Below, piece after piece: positions 46,541 through 55,369 of a stretch of DNA of 64,000 nt. The notes below the pieces were generated by a model. That model was not told where the DNA came from and ran no database searches. It saw only the letters and a program-made list of their open reading frames with translations. The DNA is from Azotimanducus sp963663145. Lineage in GTDB: Bacteria > Pseudomonadota > Gammaproteobacteria > Pseudomonadales > Azotimanducaceae. How positions within the stretch are numbered: position 1 is the first letter of the stretch; each line of letters starts with the position of its first letter. The position numbers were made by a program, and so were the translations under genes. The DNA lies in contig OY760134.1 in assembly GCA_963663145.1 (NCBI GenBank), forward strand, positions 992,001 through 1,056,000. The letters are read 5' to 3'.

Positions 46541-47776
46541 CTAGAAATACGTGGGCCAGATATCAACAACCTTGTAGTCTTTGTCGATTGCATGTAAGTG
46601 CCGCCATTTGTCGCAGGTGAGGCAGGGGTGCGAGCCGCTGAATGACACCATGTCGCCTACGGCGATGTCGGCATCATCGCCAATGCGCATGAGCGTATGT
46701 TGGTCCATCAGACCCGTCACTTCCCAATCCGAAGGGGCCTGTTGCGGGTCGCTCCACCCATCTCGATACTGGAGGCTCGGGAGCGGTAGACCATCGGTGA
46801 ACGCGATGTCGCGTTTACCCATGGCCGCAATGGCGAGGCCGCTTTCAGGAATCGATTGAATGTACGCCCATACCTCGAGGCACGATTCGAGTGAGCCGCT
46901 GATGTCGCTGGCGACTTGGCTACGGTTCAGTATCGCTGTCTGACACTCATCGTAGATGCCGGTGTCGTGAATTGCGTAGGAGCCTGGCCGGATGATCGGC
47001 AGCACGTTGCTCGGAAGCTGATGCGCCACGAAGTGTTGCGCGACAATGTCGTACCAAGCCGAACCCGCCCCGGTCAGAATGATATCGTCGGTCGAAAAGG
47101 CGCCACGGCGTATCAATTCGCTTGTCGAATCAATGCTCCGCTCCAATAGGCGCTGAACCGATGCTTTCGCATCGTCGCCATGCACTATGCCTTCATACAC
47201 CTCGATGCCGACCAGTCTCAAACCACTCGTTGCGGCGATATGTTCGCTGAGTTCCAATACCTGTTCCGCAGTGCGACAGCCGGTGCGGCCTTGCGCGGTA
47301 CCAATTTCAATGAGAACCGAAAGCGTTTGGTCTTTGGCGGCGAAAAATCGGCCCAAGGATGAAACGTTGGCCGGCGAATCGACGATGGTGCAGACAGAGG
47401 CACATTCCAGTGATTGGGCGACAATCTCCATATTTCGCGTACCGACGAGTTGATTGGCTAGGATCACGTTTCGTACGCCATGCTCGACGGCCACAGCCAC
47501 TTGTGGAGCAGTCGCAAGCGTCATGCCCCAAGCGCCGTGTCGAAGTTGGCGAGCAAATATCTCCGGGCACATCGTAGTCTTGCCGTGCGGCGCCAGTTTG
47601 ACGCCAACCTTGTCGGCAAATGCCTGCATCCAGCCTAAGTTGCCTTCAAGCACCCAAGGGCGAATGATCGCGGCGGGGAGACTGACCTCGCCCTTCAAGA
47701 GATGCGGGGATTCGGCTTGGCTGTTCGCGAGCGCAAGAGGTTTTTTGTGAGAGTTGTCTGTCATAGTGAGGTTCAT
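46541..47776 (-). CDS. D-serine dehydratase/D-threonine aldolase-like PLP enzyme (DSD1 family)
   Basis: An alanine-racemase-fold PLP enzyme of about 411 residues. The Lys binding PLP is in VKLAPHGKTTMCPEIFARQL, and the C-terminal metal-binding block is FSGSHPCLTCDKWRHLH. These features define the DSD1-like amino acid deaminase/aldolase group, which acts on D-amino acids such as D-serine or 3-hydroxy D-amino acids. It lies divergently from an RpiR regulator and an N-acyl-D-amino-acid deacylase, which supports a D-amino-acid role. The start at 47776 lacks a clear ribosome-binding site; ATG 47764 is an alternative. Confidence 0.88.
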   Translation of the reverse strand: MNLTMTDNSHKKPLALANSQAESPHLLKGEVSLPAAIIRPWVLEGNLGWMQAFADKVGVKLAPHGKTTMCPEIFARQLRHGAWGMTLATAPQVAVAVEHGVRNVILANQLVGTRNMEIVAQSLECASVCTIVDSPANVSSLGRFFAAKDQTLSVLIEIGTAQGRTGCRTAEQVLELSEHIAATSGLRLVGIEVYEGIVHGDDAKASVQRLLERSIDSTSELIRRGAFSTDDIILTGAGSAWYDIVAQHFVAHQLPSNVLPIIRPGSYAIHDTGIYDECQTAILNRSQVASDISGSLESCLEVWAYIQSIPESGLAIAAMGKRDIAFTDGLPLPSLQYRDGWSDPQQAPSDWEVTGLMDQHTLMRIGDDADIAVGDMVSFSGSHPCLTCDKWRHLHAIDKDYKVVDIWPTYF

Positions 47777-48016
47777 CAAGCTGACGCTTGCATTAGAGCG
47801 TCTATGCCGATGCTAAGAATTGATCGATACGAATTGACTCATCGGCTATGCTCGACTGTTGCGAACGTTGCGTTTCCCGGATCTATCGGCATTGGGAGAT
47901 GATTAGTGAAAACAAATACCGCAAAATACGTGAAATAGTTGATAATCTCAAACACGCTTTTGGAATGAACGAGGATTCCTCATGCTCGGCGTCAGACAGC
48001 ATGCGGAAAGAGTACT

Positions 48017-48883
48017 TTGACTTATCACATTGACATCGTTGCTAAAATTACTGAATCTTTCTCGCAACTACGCAAGGCGGAACAAAAGATTGCGCAGACA
48101 ATTCTTGATGACCTCGACTTTGCATCACGCTCCAGTATTTCTGAGTTGTCGGCCAAGGCAAGCGTCAGCGAAGCAACCGTCACGCGATTAGCAAAGGCGC
48201 TCGGCTGCAAAAACGTTCGAGATCTGAAGCGCCAGCTTGCTCAATCAGTGGCGGTCGGAGAACGCTTTCTCACCGATGTACCGGCCACGCCGTCCGGCAT
48301 CAACGGCGTATACGAATCCATCCACAGGTCATTGACACTCAATGCCGACCTCATCACGCAAGAGATGTTGGACGCCTGTGTGGAACTGATTGCGTCGGCC
48401 AACCAAGTGCTGATTTATGGAGTGGGCGGCTCAAGCACGATCATGGCGACTGAATTGCAGTATCGGTTGTTCCGGCTTGGCACCGCGGCCACCGCCTATT
48501 CGGATCCGCTTTTGATGCGCATGACGGCATCGACCATTCGGACAAAAGATCTCGTTGTCGGCATTTCCATGAGCGGCGGCAGTCCTGATGTATGTGATGC
48601 GAGTGAAATCGCGTCCGAGTACGGTGCGTCGGTCATTTCTATCACTCAGGCAAAGTCGCCGCTGGCGAAAATCGCGCAAGTGAATCTCCCCATCAAGATT
48701 CGAGAGGAGGAGTACATTTTCAAACCGACCGCCGCCCGCTATGTGATGCTCGCCGCCATCGATGTGCTGGTGACTGAACTTGCTGTTCGAAATCGCCGCA
48801 AGACTCGCGAGAACCTGCGTCGACTCAAGCAGACGGTCGATCAGCACCGAAAAGGCCATGACCGATTGCCGCTCGGAGATTAG
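48017..48883 (+). CDS. RpiR/MurR family transcriptional regulator
   Basis: A 288-residue regulator with an N-terminal HTH (SSISELSAKASVSEATVTRL at about 35-55) and a C-terminal SIS domain (LIYGVGGSSTIMATELQY; LVVGISMSGGSPDV). SIS domains usually sense phosphosugars, but in D-amino-acid and N-acetyl-sugar clusters RpiR proteins sense pathway intermediates. The start is a TTG at 48017 with GGAAAG upstream. It is divergent from the DSD1-like gene and upstream of the TonB receptor, and probably controls the cluster. Confidence 0.9.
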   Translation: MTYHIDIVAKITESFSQLRKAEQKIAQTILDDLDFASRSSISELSAKASVSEATVTRLAKALGCKNVRDLKRQLAQSVAVGERFLTDVPATPSGINGVYESIHRSLTLNADLITQEMLDACVELIASANQVLIYGVGGSSTIMATELQYRLFRLGTAATAYSDPLLMRMTASTIRTKDLVVGISMSGGSPDVCDASEIASEYGASVISITQAKSPLAKIAQVNLPIKIREEEYIFKPTAARYVMLAAIDVLVTELAVRNRRKTRENLRRLKQTVDQHRKGHDRLPLGD

Positions 48884-49051
48884 CGCGCCCTCAGTTGGAC
48901 ATTCGAGGCACTGTCCGACCCTCCTACAGTTCCAGACAATACTTTCACGCCATCCGGTTCATCGCTTCGGCGTGACGGCTTTTGGGCCCTAGGGGTGCTT
49001 GACCTGTTGGGATTTCACCGCCGCTTTCCACAATTGCTTCTCAGATTTCGC

Positions 49052-49080
49052 TTGACCTGTGGTTATTTTGAATGTAAATT
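49052..49080 (+). promoter_or_regulatory. Promoter of the large TonB receptor gene
   Basis: TTGACC (49052-49057) and TAAATT (49075-49080) are spaced 17 bases, 66 bases upstream of the ATG. An AACAG/CTGTT inverted pair (49089-49108) follows and could be a regulator site. Confidence 0.6.
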
Positions 49081-49119
49081 ACCAACATAACAGTAAACTT
49101 TTGCTGTTACTTTCAAACT

Positions 49120-49131
49120 TTCTACGTAGAA
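49120..49131. promoter_or_regulatory. 12-bp palindrome before the TonB receptor ribosome-binding site
   Basis: TTCTACGTAGAA is a perfect palindrome directly ahead of the purine-rich AGAAGGAGAAGGAAG ribosome-binding region. It is a candidate operator, possibly for the RpiR regulator. Confidence 0.4.
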
Positions 49132-49145
49132 GAAGGAGAAGGAAG

Positions 49146-52103
49146 ATGGAGACTACAGGCTTTAAGAAGTGCTTCCTGACGCTGTCGATTCTGGTCATGG
49201 CTGGTGGACAGATGGTGGCAGAGGACATCATCGCACAGGAGGAAAGCGCACAGCAGGGGCAAGCGCGGGAGCTTGAAGAGATCGTTGTCACGGGCGTGCG
49301 CGGGAGTCTGCTTCGGGCGATTGAATCAAAATATGCGGAGCAGGGCTTTAGCGATTCAATTTCAGCAGAAGATCTGGGCAAGTTCCCTGATCTGAATCTG
49401 TCGGAATCACTGCAACGCATCCCCGGTGTGACCTTGAACCGTAATCCCAATGGTGAAGGCGAGCAGATCAATCTGCGTGGCTTGTCGCCATTGTTTACCC
49501 GCATTGAAATAAACGGGTTGACTGGTTTAGGCAACGGGAGTGGCGCCTCGAACAACAAAGATGGCAGCCTGGGTGCCACCGGCGGCGGTCGGGCGTTTAG
49601 CTTCGAGTTGTTGCCTTCCGAGCTGTTTTCCACCGCCAAGGTCGCGAAATCCGCCAGTGCTAGTCAGAGCGAAGGCGGTTTGGCGGGCGTGGTCTCACTT
49701 GAAACGCCTAGAGCGCTCAGTCATCGAGGATTGAAATATACGCTCTCCGCACATGCCAATTCCGACGATAAATCAGATTCCACGGACCCGCGTCTGTTTG
49801 CCGCAGTGAGCCGCAACTTCGATGATCGCATAGGCATTGCCGCTGCCTTCTACTACGCCGAGTCCAGTTTCAGATCAGATAGCATAGAAAGCGGCAATCG
49901 CCAGCCCTTGTCCGATATTTTTGATGCGGTCAGATCTCCGGGGCCCGATGCGATGTTTGGAACCCCGGACGATGTGACGCAAGCCTTGGCCGACTACCGA
50001 GACGGCTCCGGCAACCCCTTGGACACCAGCGTGTTGGCGGTTAAGACGCCGAGGGCGATTTCGTTCATTGAGCACCGGGAGAACACTGCCGGCAACCTCA
50101 ACATTGAGTTCAGGCCCAATGATCGCACTGAGCTGTTTGCCGATTTTCTCTTTGCCGAGCTGTCTAGCGAAAGGGATGTGGTACGACCGGATACGGCGAT
50201 TGAAGGCGTGCATACATTGATCATCGGACCCAACAATCCATTCGTCGCTACAAACGGCCTCGCGACCCAAGTGACACTTGATGAAGTGCAGTATCGACCA
50301 AGTACGCGGCAATTGGATATTGAAGATGAGTTCGCGCAATTCTCGCTTGGTGCTGAAATTTCATTGTCGGACGATTGGACGTTGACGCCACTATTTGGCT
50401 ACGCAAACCGCGAAGCGACCCGTGACCACGCATTGTTGGCGTTTCGCGCCAACAACACTGATGGTGGCAATTTGGATTGCAGTACCGCGACCGCGAATCC
50501 CGGCTGCGATGGCAGTGCCACCGCGCACTACTTAACCTATAGCGGCCAAGGTGCCAGTTTTGATTTTCAGAGCGACTTTACGGATTTCCGTGGCGAACCC
50601 CAAAACTTCGGACTCAACGTACTGATTTTTCGCCCGTCGATGGACGAGGATGAAGAAAAGACCTTTAAGCTCGACGTTGATCGCAGCTTTGACGACCAGG
50701 CCCTGACATCACTCAAAATGGGTGTGCGCGTTAACAATAAGGTCAAAACCGTCGGCTTCCGCGAATACCGTTTGGCGCGCACGGGTGGTCAGCCTTTTGA
50801 TGGATTTGAGAATGTGAGCGCGCTGGTGGACTACGATGTCGAGGGCACCTCCAATAGCCGCAATGGGCAACTCTTGACCGCTGATCCGAACCTTGTGTAT
50901 TCCTACTATTTTCCTAATGGCTTCAGTGCGGAGGCCAGTACCGGTACGGTCACCAATACCCGGATCGACAATCGGCCCGGACGTGGCGCACAACAAAGCT
51001 ATGAGGTCGAAGAGGACACCCTCAATGTCTATGCTTCAGCGGATTTCGAAATCGAGAAGCTGAGCGCGAATTTCGGTCTTCGATATGTGTACACCGATCA
51101 GACTTCCAATGGTTCAAGGGTTGAAGCGAGGGATACCGCAAATGAAGTCATTACGCCGGTCAGTGTTGGCAACGACTATAGGTTCTTCTTGCCGAGCACC
51201 ACGCTGCGCTATGCATACTCCGAGGATTTGCTCTTGCGGGCGGCCTACTCGGTGACTTTGACACGGGCGAATCTGCCGCAATTATCGCCATTTGAACAGG
51301 TCTTTGTTTCAACTGTCGGAGCAGATAACGGTTTCATCAATCGAGGCAACCCGGAATTGGAACCCTTCAGTTCAGATAACATCGACATAGGTTTGGAATG
51401 GTACTTTGAAGAAGAAGGCCTAGTGTCCGCGAATTACTTCTACAAGCGGCTCGACAATTTCATTGGCGATGAAGTGACTCGAGAAGATGCGTTGGTCGCT
51501 CCCCAGGTTGCCTGTACACCGGCCGAAATAGCCCTCGGCATCGCGGCTGGCGGCTGTGATGCGGACGGCAGGGCACCCTTTAACTTGCGGGTCACCACTC
51601 CGGTCAATGCGATTTCCGCGAGTATTCAGGGCTTTGAGTTTGGCGTTCAAAAACCTTTCAGCTTCTTTGATGGGTTCGCAAGAGACTTTGGGGTGCTGTT
51701 CAACTATACCTATGCACGCAGTAGCGCGGACTTTGGCGAACAAGACGATGTTCGTGAAGATCGACTGCCCGGGCTCTCGGAAAATAGTTTCAATGCCGGA
51801 GTCTACTACGATGCCGATTTTGGGCGCGGTAGTTTGGATGCGCGCATGAATTTTGCGTGGAGAGATGCCTATCTTGCGGTGTTTGCCGATGACTTCGCAC
51901 GCCCCAAGTTCACGGACGACTACGGGCAGCTTGATTTCTCAGCAAATTATTCGCACGGTAATTTCCGTGTATCTTTGCAGCTTCTGAATATCATGGATGA
52001 GGAAATACGCTTTGAAGGCTTTGACTCGACTGTGGGATTCTATGACTACGGCATACATGATCTCAGTCGTCGCGTATTGCTTGGGGTGCAGTACACCTAT
52101 TAG
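49146..52103 (+). CDS. Large TonB-dependent receptor (organic substrate type)
   Basis: A 985-residue outer-membrane transporter. A signal peptide (CFLTLSILVMAGGQMVAED) is followed by a TonB-box region LEEIVVTGVRGSLLRAIESK, the plug (LGKFPDLNLSESLQRIPGV; INLRGLSPLFTRIEINGL) and a long barrel ending in LGVQYTY with the terminal aromatic signal. This signature is typical of the carbohydrate/peptide-type receptors of oligotrophic proteobacteria, not siderophore receptors. Located in the D-amino-acid cluster, it probably imports N-acylated or peptide-bound D-amino acids. Start 49146 has a strong GGAG site. Confidence 0.9.
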   Translation: METTGFKKCFLTLSILVMAGGQMVAEDIIAQEESAQQGQARELEEIVVTGVRGSLLRAIESKYAEQGFSDSISAEDLGKFPDLNLSESLQRIPGVTLNRNPNGEGEQINLRGLSPLFTRIEINGLTGLGNGSGASNNKDGSLGATGGGRAFSFELLPSELFSTAKVAKSASASQSEGGLAGVVSLETPRALSHRGLKYTLSAHANSDDKSDSTDPRLFAAVSRNFDDRIGIAAAFYYAESSFRSDSIESGNRQPLSDIFDAVRSPGPDAMFGTPDDVTQALADYRDGSGNPLDTSVLAVKTPRAISFIEHRENTAGNLNIEFRPNDRTELFADFLFAELSSERDVVRPDTAIEGVHTLIIGPNNPFVATNGLATQVTLDEVQYRPSTRQLDIEDEFAQFSLGAEISLSDDWTLTPLFGYANREATRDHALLAFRANNTDGGNLDCSTATANPGCDGSATAHYLTYSGQGASFDFQSDFTDFRGEPQNFGLNVLIFRPSMDEDEEKTFKLDVDRSFDDQALTSLKMGVRVNNKVKTVGFREYRLARTGGQPFDGFENVSALVDYDVEGTSNSRNGQLLTADPNLVYSYYFPNGFSAEASTGTVTNTRIDNRPGRGAQQSYEVEEDTLNVYASADFEIEKLSANFGLRYVYTDQTSNGSRVEARDTANEVITPVSVGNDYRFFLPSTTLRYAYSEDLLLRAAYSVTLTRANLPQLSPFEQVFVSTVGADNGFINRGNPELEPFSSDNIDIGLEWYFEEEGLVSANYFYKRLDNFIGDEVTREDALVAPQVACTPAEIALGIAAGGCDADGRAPFNLRVTTPVNAISASIQGFEFGVQKPFSFFDGFARDFGVLFNYTYARSSADFGEQDDVREDRLPGLSENSFNAGVYYDADFGRGSLDARMNFAWRDAYLAVFADDFARPKFTDDYGQLDFSANYSHGNFRVSLQLLNIMDEEIRFEGFDSTVGFYDYGIHDLSRRVLLGVQYTY

Positions 52104-52131
52104 CCCGCACTAAGCCTCGGAGGGCTAGGCA

Positions 52132-53613
52132 ATTTCTTCTCTCGTAAATTCTGCGGTCGAGCAAACTAGTACGCAAAAACGCGATTGTGTCATTCGCAAT
52201 GTCACCGTGGTCGATGGCACGGGTCGGCCCGGCTACCTTGCGGATGTCGCGATTGCGTCTGATCGCATCGCTGAAATCGGGGACTTGGATCTCACTGCCA
52301 CAAGCGAGGTTGACGGGTCGGGATTGTGTCTCGCACCGGGATTGATAGACGTCCATTCTCACGACGATATTACGGTGCTCAAGGATCCCGAGATGATGCC
52401 GAAGTTGTCGCAAGGGGTCACCACCGTCGTAGTCGGAAACTGCGGGATCAGTGCCAGTCCGGTTGTCCTCGAGAGTGCGCCACCAGATCCCATGAATCTC
52501 TTGGGCAATCGACTTGATTTTGCTTTTGACAGTGTTCAGAAATACGCCGATGCCGTAGGTCGGGCGAGGCCCGCCACAAATGTGGCGGCACTTGTCGGCC
52601 ACACCTCGTTGCGCGTGACAACCATGAACTCACTTGATCGGGCGGCGAGTGAGCCGGAGATACAACAGATGTGCGCCTTCTTGGACAAGGCGCTGCAAGA
52701 GGGTGCCATCGGGCTGAGTACCGGCCTTGCCTACGCGAGCGCGAAGCAGTCGACGACCGACGAAGTCATCGCGCTGGCTAAGGTGGTCCATCGTCACAAG
52801 GGTGTGTATGCGACGCATCTGCGTGATGAGTACGACCTGATTATCGAGGCCATGCGCGAGGCTTTTCAAATCGGTCGTGATGCAGACGTGTCTGTCGTCA
52901 TATCCCACTTCAAGTGTGCGGGCGTCAAAAACTGGGGTCGTACGAAAGAAACCCTTGCGTATCTGAAGAAGGCCTCCCGAGATCAAGATGTCGCCTGCGA
53001 TTGTTATCCCTATACGGCATCATCGAGCACGCTTGACATTGATCAGGTATGCGATGACTACGAAACAGTCGTCACTTGGTCCGAATCACACCCGGAGGAG
53101 GCTCCGCAACCACTTCAAGCTATTGCAGCCAAATGGCAAGTATCGAAAGTAGAGGCCGCGCGAAGGCTTCAGCCGGCGGGCGCGGTGTATCACAACATGC
53201 ACGAAGAAGACGTTGAACGCGTACTCCTGTACCCTGATTCTATGATTGGTTCCGATGGCCTGCCCAGCGACCCACACCCGCATCCCCGGCTTTGGGGCAC
53301 GTTTCCGAGAGTCATCGGACACTATGGTCGAGAGAGAGGCCTTTTCCCGGTTGGCGAAGCCGTGAGGAAAATGACCGGGCTTTCGGCGGCCAAGTTCAAA
53401 CTGCGTGGTCGTGGAACGATTGCCGAGGGCATGTTTGCCGACTTGGTGCTGTTTGACCCGCACGCGATTATCGACCGAGCGACCTATGAGCAGCCGTTTA
53501 CGCCGGCAGACGGCATCCATTCCGTGTGGGTCAATGGTGAGCTCGCCTATTCGCCCGAAACTGGAGTCAGCGCGCGCGCAGGACGATTCTTATCAAGGCC
53601 TGCGTCAGACTGA
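52132..53613 (+). CDS. N-acyl-D-amino-acid deacylase (D-aminoacylase)
   Basis: Amidohydrolase-superfamily zinc enzyme that releases D-amino acids from N-acyl-D-amino acids. Metal ligands are visible in GLIDVHSHDD and YATHLRDEYD, and further family blocks are VVVGNCGISASPV, VVISHFKCAG and MIGSDGLPSDPHPHPRLWGT. Homology (CVIRNVTVVDGTG) begins upstream of the first ordinary start, GTG 52207. No ATG, GTG or TTG exists between the preceding in-frame stop and that codon. An ATT at 52132 has GGAGGG seven bases ahead, so ATT is proposed as start, giving 493 residues. Confidence 0.87.
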   Translation: MSSLVNSAVEQTSTQKRDCVIRNVTVVDGTGRPGYLADVAIASDRIAEIGDLDLTATSEVDGSGLCLAPGLIDVHSHDDITVLKDPEMMPKLSQGVTTVVVGNCGISASPVVLESAPPDPMNLLGNRLDFAFDSVQKYADAVGRARPATNVAALVGHTSLRVTTMNSLDRAASEPEIQQMCAFLDKALQEGAIGLSTGLAYASAKQSTTDEVIALAKVVHRHKGVYATHLRDEYDLIIEAMREAFQIGRDADVSVVISHFKCAGVKNWGRTKETLAYLKKASRDQDVACDCYPYTASSSTLDIDQVCDDYETVVTWSESHPEEAPQPLQAIAAKWQVSKVEAARRLQPAGAVYHNMHEEDVERVLLYPDSMIGSDGLPSDPHPHPRLWGTFPRVIGHYGRERGLFPVGEAVRKMTGLSAAKFKLRGRGTIAEGMFADLVLFDPHAIIDRATYEQPFTPADGIHSVWVNGELAYSPETGVSARAGRFLSRPASD

Positions 53614-53643
53614 CGCGAATCACGGCCTCATCGAGACCGCATC

Positions 53644-55095
53644 GTGAATCCAACACTGTTCTTCGCGGTGCTCGCCGGCTACGTGATACTCATGATCGTC
53701 TTGAGCTGGTGGGTTTCCAAAGCGCAGTCTTCTGGTCAAGACTTTCTCCTCGGAGGGCGGCAGGTTGCGGGATTCTTAACCCTCGGCACGACGGTCGCGA
53801 CCATGGTGGGAACCGGTTCGTCGATGGGCGCCGTCGGTTTCGCGTACACCAATGGTTGGGCCGGTACGCTCTACGGCATCGGTGGCGCGGCCGGCATCTT
53901 GTTGCTTGCGCATATGTATGCGCCTATTCGCAAGCTCGAGTTCGTCACCATGAGCGAAGAAATCTCCTATTACGTGGGAGCAGACTCGCTGGTCAAGGGC
54001 GTGGTCGCTGTGCTCATTTTTGTGGCCAGCATCGGTTGGCTCGGAGCACACATCATTGGCGGCGCGTTGTACCTTGGGTGGATCACCGGCATCGAGCTAA
54101 GCGTCGCTAAAGTAATCATCGCCGCGGCTTTCGGGATTTACGTCATCGTGGGCGGTTACGTTGCCGTTGTTTGGACGGATACGATTCAGGCCGTTGTGCT
54201 ATTCATCGGCTTCCTATTGATGGCCGCGCTGTCCATTCACATTGTTGGCGGATGGGACGCGCTGCTTGCGGCGCAGCCGGATTCCGGTGGGAGTTTCCTA
54301 TCGACCGGAAAGATTGGCATGGTGCCGGCAGTCTCCTTGGCCGTCGCCATTTTGGTCGGGATCATGGCGACACCCTCCTATCGTCAACGAATCTATTCCG
54401 GTCAGAGTGTGTCCACGGTTCGGCGCTCGTTTGTCATGGCCGGCGGGTTGTACTTGGCGTTCTCGATCATTCCGGCCATCATCGGTATGGCGGCATTTGC
54501 CATTGATCCGACCCTTGAGGAAGCGTCGTTCGCTTTCCCGTATTTGGCGATCGCGGTGCTGCCGATCGGCATTGGGATCATCGTCGTCGTTTCCGGACTC
54601 TCTGCGACCATGTCGAGCGCAAGTTCGGATGCAGTCGCCGCCGTCACGATCTTGTTGCGCGACCTTTCATCGCCGTTTGCGAAGACGTTGAGAATCACCA
54701 ACAACATGATTCACAGCTCAAGGATTGGATTGGCATTGATCATACTTGCCGCCTTGTTTCTAGCGCTGCAGTCGAACGACATCTTGGGATATATCACCTC
54801 AATGATCTCCACCGTGATGTCGGGATTATTCGTCTGCGGGCTGCTTGGCAAATACTGGTCGCGGTTCAACCGCTACGGCGCCTTGACGGCTTTGGCTGCG
54901 GGATCGGTCACATCGGTCATTGTCATTTCCAGCGATGCACTGACATCTGCGTTCGGCAATCCGATTCTGCCCTCCGTGGCGGCAGCACTCTTGCTGGGTG
55001 TGTTGACATCGCTTGTGACGCCCGCTTCGAGTGTTTCCCCGCAAGACGCACTGGCAATCTTGGAGCGACAAAGAAGCAAGGTGGATCTCGACTAG
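53644..55095 (+). CDS. Sodium:solute symporter (SSS family)
   Basis: A 483-residue inner-membrane symporter with about 13 helices. The segments SGQDFLLGGRQVAGFLTLGT and TMVGTGSSMGAVGFAYTNGW belong to the SSSF first-helix/sodium-site region, and ATPSYRQRIYSGQSVSTVRR is the conserved cytoplasmic loop. Co-orientation with the deacylase, 30 bases apart, suggests it imports the D-amino acid or N-acyl derivative from the periplasm. The start is a GTG at 53644. Confidence 0.9.
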   Translation: MNPTLFFAVLAGYVILMIVLSWWVSKAQSSGQDFLLGGRQVAGFLTLGTTVATMVGTGSSMGAVGFAYTNGWAGTLYGIGGAAGILLLAHMYAPIRKLEFVTMSEEISYYVGADSLVKGVVAVLIFVASIGWLGAHIIGGALYLGWITGIELSVAKVIIAAAFGIYVIVGGYVAVVWTDTIQAVVLFIGFLLMAALSIHIVGGWDALLAAQPDSGGSFLSTGKIGMVPAVSLAVAILVGIMATPSYRQRIYSGQSVSTVRRSFVMAGGLYLAFSIIPAIIGMAAFAIDPTLEEASFAFPYLAIAVLPIGIGIIVVVSGLSATMSSASSDAVAAVTILLRDLSSPFAKTLRITNNMIHSSRIGLALIILAALFLALQSNDILGYITSMISTVMSGLFVCGLLGKYWSRFNRYGALTALAAGSVTSVIVISSDALTSAFGNPILPSVAAALLLGVLTSLVTPASSVSPQDALAILERQRSKVDLD

Positions 55096-55147
55096 CGAGA
55101 CTCGCGGGCGTTCGGGTTGTCGCCATCCGTCTTGCGAACGCGAAGAT

Positions 55148-55162
55148 GGAATGGGACACCCC
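55148..55162. repeat. Dispersed GGAATGGGACACCC motif, copy at 55148
   Basis: GGAATGGGACACCCC here recurs almost exactly at 57772-57785 and 58513-58525, and the core GGGTGTCC (its reverse) recurs near 45915, 55221 and 57825. All copies around 55-58.5 kb surround the DUF4143 and IS1380 genes. They look like a dispersed repeat family and probably give rise to spurious short frames reading EWDTP. Confidence 0.5.
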
Positions 55163-55198
55163 ATCCTCGCGTTGGCGGGTGTGCCGTTCGCCGTCCTG

Positions 55199-55238
55199 CT
55201 GGGCGTCCCTTTTCGTGGCTGGGTGTCCCTTTTCGTGT
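55199..55238. repeat. Tandem 20-bp repeat, two copies
   Basis: CTGGGCGTCCCTTTTCGTGG (55199-55218) is followed directly by a second copy with two changes (55219-55238). The unit contains the GGGTGTCCC core of the dispersed motif. It lies between the symporter gene and the DUF4143 gene, in a gap of about 275 bases with no gene. Confidence 0.7.
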
Positions 55239-55304
55239 AGGGCGCTTTAGGGCAGGCGATGCCGGATTCACTATGCGACTCGCGCGATTTCTTCGCAATT
55301 TTCT

Positions 55305-55335
55305 AGAAAATCCGCAATTATTTCGTGGATTTTCT
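55305..55335. promoter_or_regulatory. Inverted repeat ahead of the second DUF4143 ATPase gene
   Basis: AGAAAATCC (55305-55313) and GGATTTTCT (55327-55335) are perfect 9-bp arms. An overlapping TTTCGTG/CACGAAA pair reaches to about 55351. It lies about 35 bases before the ATG at 55370 and is a candidate operator. Confidence 0.5.
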
Positions 55336-55369
55336 GTCAAAATACACGAAACCTCCGTTGATTACAGAC

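Noticed and set aside
47848..48033. 61-codon frame before the RpiR gene
   Set aside because: No family, weak start context, overlaps the regulator start; more likely leader sequence.
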